A program made the position numbers and the translations under genes. From assembly GCA_030323885.1 (NCBI GenBank), contig CM059197.1, positions 36,740,556-36,804,555 of the forward strand: DNA of 64,000 bases, in the 5' to 3' direction. How positions within the stretch are numbered: position 1 is the first letter of the stretch; the number at the start of each line of letters is the position of its first letter. This document shows positions 42,004-53,600 of this stretch, piece after piece. The stretch comes from Branchipolynoe longqiensis (Eukaryota > Annelida > Polychaeta > Phyllodocida > Polynoidae). Under the pieces are notes generated by a model that saw only the letters and a program-made list of their open reading frames with translations, was not told where the DNA came from and made no database searches.

Positions 42004-42405
42004 GATAAAGGATTCACCCTGTACTCGCAGTACACGGGTGAATACCAACCATATATAAAGCTGTCGAAAACGCAGGGAAATGAAATAAGAGCCTAATTTC
42101 ACAATCTAAGAAGCAACATTTATTCTTTGTATATGTGTTCATATTTCCCCGCTACCTTTGAGTTGAAAAATATAATAAAACATCTAGTTTAATAAGATTT
42201 AAAGTGAAATCGACGGCATTCTCTGGCTGCCATCTTGTCTTTTTGCATTCTCTCCCATTTCACCAAATCTGTGCCAATATATGTAGCCATTTGATCCTGG
42301 AAGCACAGTTTCTAGTTCCTGTCCCATACTAAAGCTATTTTCGCCCGAATTTACACTACATTGTCATTCACCTGTGTACTACAAGTACAGGGTGAATCTT
42401 TTATC
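42004..42405. mobile_element. MITE-4, full copy
   Basis: GATAAAGGATTCACCCTGTA at the left, TACAGGGTGAATCTTTTATC at the right. The body has CATCTTGTCTTTTTGCATTC and CTCCCATTTCACC. It gives the uninterrupted order used to place the insert in 51955-54445. Confidence 0.9.
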
Positions 42406-43160
42406 TTGGCACCAGGTGCTAGGTGGTGCCATGTCAGTGTTAAATTATAAAATTATACTTGTAAAGGCACTGAAGTTCAGCTTTCCCAGGGCGCCGACAG
42501 CTCTAGGGCCAGTTATGAGGACAGGGTCTATTCCATAAAGAAATTGCTTGAAGCGAGAGTATGAACCAATTAAGATTATCCACTCACATCTTCTAGAGAA
42601 TGGCACCTGGCATGGCGACTTCAGCAGGGAATAGTTAGGCAAAAGGGTATTTAACCCCCACACAACACAAATTAATACAATTTTATTACAAGACTGGTGA
42701 TCAGCATTACTAGGATAAGGCAAGGAGCAGTGGAATGAGGAAGACCAATTGTCCGTGATTGAAATGTCCCTTGCTTAATCAACTAATGTACCTGCCTTTT
42801 TAAAGAAAATATTCTCCAATACTTTCCCCTGTAAATTAAATGCGAGATGCAGATGTATTTTTCCTCATCCATCACAGCACAGAAACACTACTCTTCTACG
42901 GCCATTTCTAGTCGTTCGGCAGTGTGGAACATTGGGGAACATTGCATGTCATGTACTCCATCGAAGGGATACGGCAAGCAGGGTACACCATCAAACAGAC
43001 AAGCTCAATCAGCGTACAGTATAAAAGAGGTCAGCTTAGATATTTTGTAACCAGGTTCATTCACACTACTGCTAAACAGAGGTGAAACTTTGAAAGGTGC
43101 CTGGGGTAGTTTATTCAAGTGTCCCCTCCTCTCTTAACATAATAACACATGAATGAAGTA
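42406..43160. other. Repeat scrap, no gene
   Basis: 42700-42790 is a SINE-3-type tail (GCAGTGGAATGAGGAAGACC, CCTTGCTTAATCAACTAATG). The rest carries no recognised signal. Confidence 0.5.
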
Positions 43161-43349
43161 CAGTAAAACCTCTCTAAATTGACCAATCATGGGACCAACT
43201 TTAAATGGTCCATTTAGGGAGGTGGTCGGTTTAGGGAGTTTTTCATTTCGTTACAATGGTATTGTATAGGCGATCGTTTGGGACCCAAATAAAGTGATCG
43301 ACACAGGGAGGTGGTCGATCTGTGTAGGTGGTCGGTTAGAGAGGTTTTG
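43161..43349. mobile_element. MITE-1, full copy (TA target)
   Basis: CAGTAAAACCTCTCTAAATT at the left, GTCGGTTAGAGAGGTTTTG at the right, TA outside each. The inner GGTGGTCGGTTTAGGGAG and GCGATCGTTTGGGACCCAAA match copies at 48245 and 58563. The TIR and target fit Tc1/mariner/pogo derivatives. Confidence 0.9.
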
Positions 43350-43816
43350 TATAGAAACATCTGAGTGAATGCCAGTTTATGTCGAACTGCAAAGGAGAAC
43401 GCACACTAATAGTGCATGAAGGTACGTCGTGACATCCTCCCATATGTTCCACTAGATATCAGCAACATATTTTTTATCAAATAATGAGTTTCACTTTAAA
43501 GTAGCAAACGTGAAGCTCCTGCTGATATCTTTAAATCATTAGAATTCCTTTCAAAGTGAAACAATATCACTGTTATTTTGGAAATACCACATGTATATTT
43601 ATCAATGACAAAAATAAACAATTTAAATTTTGTTATATTTATATATGAATTAAATTTTGCAATACATAATTTCTCTTATTTTCTTTTGGTTTTAAACCCA
43701 CCATATATATGTGGTATATATGCATACATATGTATATACACCATATGCATGTGTGTGTATATATACATACATACCACAAATGTGGTATTTCAACAATAAA
43801 ATATATATAAACACAA

Positions 43817-43822
43817 TTTATT
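43817..43822 (-). promoter_or_regulatory. Candidate polyadenylation signal of the lipase gene
   Basis: AATAAA on the minus strand about 155 bases past the stop of exon 6. The area is AT-rich, so this could be chance. Confidence 0.35.
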
Positions 43823-43977
43823 ATTAAAAGAAATGATATATCAAACTTTAAAAAAAATATTTTAACAGTTGTCGAATATCTTTCCACACATCTAGAAACC
43901 TTTTTTCTTTTAAACCCTAAAGCACAGCTTAAATAAACATCTCCAATTACAACAGACCATTTCCATCGCCATCCACA

Positions 43978-44672
43978 TCACAGCCTCGCTTTCAGATACG
44001 CGACGAGCTCTTCCATCATCCTCGCTCCCTCCTCGGTTTTCAGGGGCTCGTTGAAGAAGGCGAGCATGCCGTGGTAGCTGTGCCTATAGTTGCGCCACGT
44101 GACCGAGACGCCAGCGTCCTTCAGCCGACGCGCGTACAACGCGCCCTCATCGCGCAACACGTCATATTCTGACGTCATCACCAGCGTCTCAGGAAGGGAC
44201 GCCAGCTGCTCGTCGAGCGCCATTAGCGGCATACAGAACGGGTCCCTGAGGGCCGCCCCGACCTTGGCGACCAGGTCAGGGTCTGCTGCTGACGTCACCA
44301 CCCCTCCGCCCGCCGCCAGCCTCGGTTTGAATCCTGCCAGGAACCTTGCTGGCAGCTTACTGGCGTTCACCTTGAGGTCCATCTCGCGGCGTAGTTCTTT
44401 CGTCACGTGACGGTGTGCCAGCATGTCGAGGGCGTGCTTCTCCGTCTGCCCGACGTAGAGCAGGACGACGTTGGCGATTTCGTGCCGTGTTCCCAGCACA
44501 ACCCCATCGTTCTGTAGGAATGAAGGCAGGTGGAAGTCGGCGCCCTGGAGCAGCGGGTAGATGAGCACCTGGAGGCGGGGGCGGTGTGACGTCATGCCCC
44601 CGGTATGCGCCTTCGTCTCGTTCTGGAGGAGGAGGGTGGCGGCCGCTGCCAGGTTGCCACCTGCACTGTCAC
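43978..44672 (-). CDS. Lipase exon 6 (last), catalytic core
   Basis: Follows a TATTCCATAG acceptor in phase 1 (G from exon 5 + GT). It codes GDSAGGNLAAAATLLLQNET, then LQVLIYPLLQGADFHLPSFL, down to DVLRDEGALYARRL and YHGMLAFFNEP, and stops with TGA at 43978-43980. It holds all three catalytic residues. It is markedly GC-rich (GCG, GTC, GCC runs) against AT-rich surroundings. Confidence 0.93.
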
Positions 44673-47600
44673 CTATGGAATATTGTTTATGCTTTTAATT
44701 AAAGCCGCCTAATCCGATGAAAACCAGATGTGGTAACCAAATGAGTTTAGAAGACCAATTGTTCACAATTGAATTTTGCATGCTTAATCAACTAATGCCC
44801 ACAAAATAGCATCAAATTTTGTAAACCAAAACAATTATATCTTGATTGAATTCTACATTTCAAAGTTATATACTGGTGCACTTATTAAGCATGTGTTGTT
44901 GCAGAGAAGGGAATACTGAGTCAATTTAATAGAACCTGTTACTGTTGAAGCCTATATTAAGTGTTGATGTGCTTGCCAAAATTAATTTGGTGTGTTATCA
45001 CATCAGATATCTCAAAAGCAAAAGAGAAATAGCAAATGGTGTATATGATCAATATCAAATTGAAAACACCAGTTTTCAAACTAAAATAAGTTAGATTATA
45101 ACAATCAGCCAAATATATTTATCTCGGAAAATTACAGAAACTCAAAACCACCGGACTATGCAACTTTAATCATTTTTAGCGGCCATGTCTGTGGATGACC
45201 CACCTGCTATGGCGACCCGCGCGCTGTCCACTCCGTACTTGAGGGCATTGTCCATGAAGTACCGCGTGGCTCGCAAACAGTCCTCCAACGGGGCCGGGTA
45301 GGGGTTCTCTGGGCAGAGCCGGTATCTGCAAATAGCAGATACAATATTTAGGGATCGTGGTGCTATTATCGGGATTTAGGGAAGTAATTCACTCCAGGCC
45401 TGTCCATTCCCTGATGTTGTCTTCACACCCATTCCACTGTTTACCTTGATTTCGCCATTTCACTGTGCCTTGCAAGATACAAGCTAGTATATAAAGCACT
45501 CGACTTTACACCTCGCTCTGTGCCCGAAACAAACGGCTAAATCTTATATTATGAACCGTCATAGTGTCCTAAATCATATTTTAGATGACCTACCAAAGCC
45601 TCCAATTTAAACCAAACCAAACAAAAAAGTAAAGCTTGTTTTATTTAACGACACCTCTAGAGCACATTAATTTTTGTATCATCGGCTATTGGAAATCAAA
45701 CGTGCTCTTTCTGACATATTCGTTGGAGGAAACCTGCTACCGTCACATAGGCTACTCTTTCCGATAAGCAGCAAGGGGTCTTTTATATGCAGTTTCCCAC
45801 AGACAAGATAGCACAAACAAAACAAAAATAAACTCAACTCACTCAACGGACACGATGACTGCTTGCAGTTTCTGGGCCAGGGCTGTTGTGATATGGTCGT
45901 GTGATTCTGGACAACGAAACAATAGCAGTCATTTATCATGGATATCCAGCTTGTCGTCTGATGTAGATAAATATTGTCTGTTGATAAATAAATCAACAAA
46001 ACATGGTAATTCTTCTTCTGGCCCTGCGCCAACAATTTTACACTGCAGACAGTATGCATGACCCTTTTACTAAAGTAAAACAAGAAAACATTTTAGCCTT
46101 TTTGAGGAAAGCTGGTCTGTACCACCTCATATAGTTTACTAAATAAATTCTATCAATTACTACTAATAATTAATAGAATCTTTAATTATTTGTTGGGAAT
46201 TTTATTTCCCTTGGCCACAAATATATAACTGTAAGTTTTTTAATTTAATGAGTGTCTATTGACACATAATTTAATTGTATGCTTGTACATGCAAAAGTAA
46301 TAGTTTGACTAAAAAAACTAACATTTCTCGCCATGAATATGGCCTATGCTGCCAACATAGCGTAAAGCAACCACCAATCAATCAATCAATCAATCAGGTA
46401 ATTCCTCTCGTCCGGTGGGAAAAAACTTACCAAAAGAGTAGTCTGGCTACTAATTAAATGTTGTCTGCTGCTATGTTAGTCACAACAGGCTACTTTTAAT
46501 GGCAGTAGACAAACTGAGGTATGCAGGTATTGCAATACCTCAGGGTGTTTGACGCCCCTGCCCTGCAGAGTTGTAAACCACTGCCTTGTGGTACAGGTTC
46601 TTGACAGAACTGAAGGCTAAGGGAGCAAACCCTAAACAGAAAACCATGTCACTGTGGCAGCATTAAGGGCGGTTGATGTCTAGAACTCCCAACATCTCTC
46701 GACCAGCCACTGCAGGGACAAATAGTTTTGTGCCTGTCTGGACATGTTCTTGCCGGTGTGAAACCTTTATTTTCTCCCGAGAGAGTGCTGCTGGTAACTT
46801 GCAAAAGCCAGCAGCACTTCAACACTTTTGCAGGCAGCTTTCATGAAATCATCACGAGAAACCTGAAGCTGAGAGACATCAAGACTGACTCATGGACATC
46901 ACTCTCACAGCAGAGAGGTAAATGGAGAGCGGCAGTCAAGTAATGAAAGCAGTCTTTGTCGCATCACGACCGACAGAATGATGATGATGATGAGACGAAC
47001 TGAGAATTTGCAAACGCACAACCATTAAAGCTTTGTTGAGGACGTGGCTGAATGAGTTTGATCACTGTTTAATCGCTAGGAGCTCTCAAAGGAAACTAAG
47101 TCACTATCTATAGAGAAATAACTGACAAAGTGGTTACTAGGACATGGTAATATAAGCGAAAATAAAGAAGAAAGAAGAAAAACCTACACAATCATTGTTG
47201 TTGAGGAAATAACTGCTTTTTAAGTGATGTAGTTGATGTTCACAAGAGCGGTTAAGAGACTTACAGTTACAAAACGCTCATTGTGTTCTACACGCGGATT
47301 TTCTATTAAAATGATATCTAACGGTCGAAGAATATGGAGACCAGTAACTAATACATTGTAGCATATATAGAAATCAACTTAAAATAATTAAAAAAATTAT
47401 ATTATACCACAGAGGTTGAAAGGAATAAGCGTTCCTCGTGATTATACGTCATATCGGCAACACTCACCTGACATTAATATTATTATTTTTTTTTTAGATA
47501 TGTAAATGAATTTTATACTTAGGAATATCATTTTTAAATGCTGTAGCACCGTGTAAAATATTCTGATAAAACGCATTGGTGGGGAATGCAAATGGTCTAT

Positions 47601-50600
47601 AATGGAATGCAAATGGTCTATTAAGGTAAATGGTATATAGTGCCAGGTGCATGAATGTATTTATGTAGTTGGTGCTGATCCTTTACTTATGGTCAATAGT
47701 CATTGTGTATTAAGTAGATAGTGTGAAGGAGGCACTAGTGATAGTGTCTAAGGGGCCTCAGGAGCTCTAGTCACTACCCTCTCCCCCCTCCCCCCTCCCC
47801 CCCAACTGTTAGTCACGGATCACCACACACACAGCTCAGGCAGGTGGTGGCCAAGCAACCAAACCGCATGGTGGTGGTGGGCAGATCACAGTAGCCATGG
47901 TGACACAGGAATGCTTACTGTTCATTGGTGGAACTATAAATGCTTGTTGCTCATTGGAGAACACTGTCAGGTGGTATGCCATACCAGATCCATGTACCAC
48001 TATATAATAATAAACCTGAGGGCATTGTCTCTCTCTCTACTTTCATTCTTTATACTCTTCCTTTCTCTTCTTGCCTGTATTGATTTCATTATAGCCTGCC
48101 TACACAAACTACAGATGCCAGCTGAGGACTTTACAACTGGTCTTCCAGCTGTGAATTGAACAGTTATTTACACATGGATTTTAAATAATAAAAATAAACA
48201 CAAGTAAATGGATATGCGAGTATTTACCACTCTATTGTGAGGTACAGTAAAAACCTCTCTAAATAGACCGATCATGGGACCGACCTTTTTTAAATGATTC
48301 ACTTAGGGAGGTGGTCGGTTTAGGGAGTGTTTGTTTTACGGGTGCAATGGTATTGTATGGGCGATAGTTTGGGACAGAAATAAAGCTATCGATGTAGGCG
48401 AGTGGTCGGTTAGAGAGGTTTTACTGTAGTTTTGTTGTTGTTAAACAGTTTTTGCCATAGTTCAATATAACCAGGTACATTTTTCATGTATGTATCAAGT
48501 AACGGGGTATAGGTGTCAGCATAAGAACTTTGGCGTCAATAAATTGATCCGTATTCATGGCTAAAAGAAAGATTAGAATTCTATTGATACCAAGCAAGCA
48601 TAGTTTCAATTACAAACCATCCTATCAATAGACACTCAAATAAAACACAAGAATTCTAACTTTGCACCCAACATAAATCGAATACCATAGATAAAAATCA
48701 ATGAGACCCTTCCCTCCACCACATTTGACAAACAACTATTATAACTCAATGACATAATAACATTTGAGACCCATTACTACCACTGAATAACTACATCTTC
48801 AACCAGCAATGCACGCAATATAAACCACTATACATGCGCAACATGGCACTATTAAAAGACTAACCATTACTAAAACCAAATCTAACTGATATACAAACAC
48901 AGCATATGATTTAACCACTAGTGTACATTACTGCACACTCTATCTTGATGCATATTACCTTGCACTATGTTGAGTACCTATGCTGTCCACTATACAGCAT
49001 AGGCTGCTCTCCCACTTTATTGTTATGTTGAGAATGGGTTGTGCCGAACACAATGCAACACATTGCACTTCCACTATGCACAAATCAAATGCGATCACTT
49101 TAACGGCTGGAAAACCAGTGCCCCGGCACTGACAAAATATGTATTCAGATGAATAAAAAAAAATATTTACCACAAAAAAAAAATGGATGAGCAATTGGAA
49201 TCTGTTCTTTGCACTTGCAGGAATTGGAGTTCGGACAGAATCGGACCACATATTTATGGAACCATTACAGGGTTCATACCTATTTTGACACAACAAATTC
49301 CAGGACCTTTCAGGGCAAAATTCCAGGGCGTTTTTAAAGATGTTCATTAAATTGACATACCCGAAACACGGCCATATTCATATTAGATTCACTGTGTAAG
49401 AGGTGACGTGTAAATAAGCATTACAATAACAGCAAATGTATCTATAGTTTTAATATATAAAAATAAAGAGGCAGGATAACAAACCCACAAAAATCACCCT
49501 AAATACAAAGTGTCACTGATCGTTGTAGTATTTGAACAATACACGATAACACGGTTTGGCCTTATATGGGCATGTCCTAATTTCGCGAGAACGAGGCCAC
49601 TTCCGGTTATAGGTAAACAAAAGACTGATAGCCTTGAGTTTGCCAGAACGCACAGTGCAAAGCATTAGTTTTATTCAAAATTAATAGAAATCCAGAACCC
49701 TAACCTTATAAATTTAATATAATCTATTCGTTGAATATGTTTTCTATATGTGTACCAAGCGATTTGTTTCTAGATGGTGTGGTTTTAGAGATATTTCACT
49801 TTTTCTGTATGAAGATTGCTCTCGACCATCGGCAATGCATTTAGTTTTGCCGTACGCGCAGTGCAAATCGTCAGATTTATTCAAATTTAATAGAAATCCA
49901 GAACCCTAACCTTATAAATTTAATATAATCTATTCGTTGAATATGTTTTCTATATGTGTACCAAGCGATTTGTTTCTAGATGGTGTGGTTTTAGAGATAT
50001 TTCACTTTTTCTGTATGAAGATTGCTCTCGACCATCGGCAATGCATTGAGTTTGCCGTACGCGCAGTGCAAATCGTCAGATTTATTCAAATTTAATAGAA
50101 ATCCAGAACCCTAACCTTATAAATTTAATATAATCTATTCGTTGAATATGTTTTCTATATGTGTACCAAGCGATTTGTTTATAGGTGGTGTGGTTTTAGA
50201 GATATTTCACTTTTTCTGTATGAAGATTGCAAACTGGCGAAACTGCCATTGACAATCAATACCGCGTGCGTTTGTGTACCTGCAAACAGGAATTAGGTCA
50301 AGATGGCCGCCAAACCGTGTTTAGATGTATGTATTTAGCATATTAGATTGCAAAATCATGTGGTTATAATAAAGTGGTCTCCAGCAAAAATCTCGCGAAG
50401 TTCCGACAGAACTAAGCCTTTTACCAACAGCGAATTTCCAAAAAGAATTGCCCCCCCCCCCCGTAGGATTAGCATTGCCAGGGAATTGCGGAAAAATTCC
50501 CGGAAGTCAGGTTTTATCCACTACTCTCCTAGCACCATTACATTGATCAGTCTATAGAGGGAGTGCACGTGACGTCATCACTCAGCGGTTAGCAATACAC

Positions 50601-53600
50601 GATAACACGGTTTGGCCTTATATGGGCATGTCCTAATTTCGCGAGAACGAGGCCACTTCCGGATATAGGTAAACAAAGCCTGATAGCCTTGAGTTTGCCG
50701 GAACGCACAGTGCAAAACGTCAGTTTTATTCAAAATTAATAGAAATCCAGAACCCTAACCATATCAATTTAATATAATCTTTTTGTTAAAGATGTTTTCT
50801 ATATGTATTCCAATTAGTTAGTTTCTAGGTAGTGTAGTTTTAGAGATATTTAACGTTTTCTGTATGAAGATTGCTCACTGCCATTGACAATGCATTGCCG
50901 CGATTGCGTTTGCCGGTACGCGAAGTGTAAACCGTTAGTTTTATTCAAAATTAATAGAAATCAAGAACCCTAACCATATCAATTTAATATAATCTTTTTG
51001 TTAAACATGTTTTCTATGTGTATTCCGATTAGTTTGTTTCTAGGTGGTGTGGTTTTAGATATATTTAACGTTTTCTTTATGAAGATTGCTCACTGCCATT
51101 GACAATACTTTGCGTTTGGCGGTACGTGCAGTGCAAAACGTTAGTTTTATTCAAAATTAATAGAAATGCAGAACCCTAACCGTATAAATTTAATATAATC
51201 TATTCGATGAATATGTTTTCTATATGTGTACCAAGCGGTTTGTCTATAGGTGGTGTCGTTTTATAGATATTTCACTTTTTCTGTAAAAAGAATGCTCACT
51301 GCCATGCTGATGATACTGCCATGTGCGTTTGTGTACCTGCGAACACGAATTAGGTCAAGATGGCCGCCAAACCGTGTTTAGGTGTATATTGGATTACACT
51401 TAATACCACCTATGGCGCCCCCTGTCTTATACCAAGAACACTACGTCCACCACTGTAGTCAGGGCTGCCGAAGTATGTGGCGCCACCTAGCAGGTACTGC
51501 CTGAACCTGTCCCTTTGAGGGAAAACTGCTCAAAACAGTGGCAAATAAACCAACAAATGAGCAAATAAACACAATGTAAGCACTTCCAAGCCTTTCATAT
51601 GTAATCCAATATGGGCACCGGAAGTTGTCTTGTGACGTCATTACACCCCCTCTATATAGACTATTTTTGGAGAGCACTCCAAAAATAGTCAATACTGACT
51701 GATCCGTCTTTGTTGTGACTGTAGTATCGCCCATAGTCAACTGTTTGCGCTTTCTGTTCTAGCAACATCTAAGGTCATATAAGAATGGGATTCAAACTAA
51801 CTAATTCCTGTCATATATATTGGCATTTTGTGAAGTTAATCGGTGAATATAAAAACAAAATCGTGGAAATCCGCAAAAATCGCGGGGAACTTTCATCCTT
51901 GGGGGGCACAGTCGTCCATGCAACACTTTATCTTACAGGTTGCTTAGCAGCCTGGATAAAAGATTCATCCCGTACTGCAGTAGTCTGAGTAGGGGTGAAT
52001 AATAACCCTATATATAAACTGGCGGAAAATTATCTACATGATAAATGAAACGAACAGATAAATTCTTAACTTAAGAAGCAACATATATTCTTCATATTTA
52101 CCCACTACTTTTGAGTTGAAAAATATAATAAAACATGTAGTTTAATTAACTTCAAAAGTGAAATCGATGGCATTCTATTGCCACCATCTTGTCTTTTTGC
52201 ATTCTCTCCCGTGCCATTAAGATAATGTCTACACGTACGCGCCCGTATTCGTAGCCTCGAGGTCTACGCATACGTTTGTGCGATGCACGCGCATCTGTCT
52301 CGTGAGGCATAAACATGGACATGCAGGATGCAATACAATAATATAATGAATATGTTTAGAACAAGAATTACTTATGGCTAATCAATGGTGATGTACACAT
52401 CAGCCTGTAAAGTGACTGAAATTGTATGTTTCTTAGCTCAAAATGCTTAATTATGGAGAGTTGTGTCTTATAGACCTATTTCAATGTTTGTAAACATTGT
52501 CTATGCGCGTGCAGCTTGGCTGCAGAACAAATGCACACTGCCACTGAGTTTGTCAGTACGCGCAGTGCAAAACATGTGTATTCCAATCAGTTTGCTTCTA
52601 GGTGGTGTGTTTTAAAGATATTTCACTTTTTCTGTATGAAGATTGTTCACTGGCGGCGGCGGCGATTTGTTTTGTTTATATTCAACAGTATGGATATCGC
52701 CGCCGAAGATTGCTCACTGCCATTGCCAATGCATTGACTGATTGAGTTTGCCGGTGTCATGGTATACAACCCCTGCCTGATCGCAGCCCCTGTCGTGAAG
52801 ACAGTTGACTAAGCATTTATTTTTGTAAAATAAATTAAAAAACTTTCAGTGGATCGATTAAAAATATCTTAATGCGCGATTGAAGAGGAAGATCTGAAGT
52901 ATTTAATGTAACCTAAGAGCAATTTATGCTGAAAGTATTAAAAACAGAGATAATAGGCTAAATAGTGAAAGTTGGGATATTCTGAGTGTCAGTGCAATCT
53001 TCATACAGAAAAAGTGAAATATCTATGAAACTATACACCACCTAGAAACAAACCCCCTGGAACATATATAGAAAACATATCCAACGAACAGATTATATTA
53101 AATTTATATGGTTAGGGTTGTGCATTTCTATTAATCTTTAATAGACACTGGCAGTGTGTAGTCGTTCTGCAGCTGAGCTGAGCTTGTTTACAACCTCTGC
53201 GCATGCGCAGAAGCCACGACAGGGGCTGCGATCAGGCAGGGGTTGTATACCATGACACCGGTACGCGCAGTGCAAAAATGTCGATTTTATTCAAAATTAA
53301 TATAAATCCAGAACCCTAACCGTGTCAATTTAATATAATGTTTTTGGTAAAAAAGTTTTCTATGTGTATTTCAATCAGTTTCTTTCTTGGTGTTGTGATT
53401 TTTAGAGATATTTAACTTTTTCTGTATGAAGATTGCTCACTGCTGCATTGAGTTTGCCGGTACGCGCAGTGCAAAACGTCAGTTTTATTCAAAATTAATA
53501 GAAATCCAGAACCCTAACTTCATTAATTTAATATAATCTTTTTGTTAAACATGTTTACGATGTGTATTCCAATCAGTTTGTTTCTAGGTGGTGTGGTTTT

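Noticed and set aside
45679..46083. 134-codon minus-strand frame
   Set aside because: It overlaps the lipase exon 4 region in another frame and includes SINE-4; the splice-consistent frame is the 64-nt exon.
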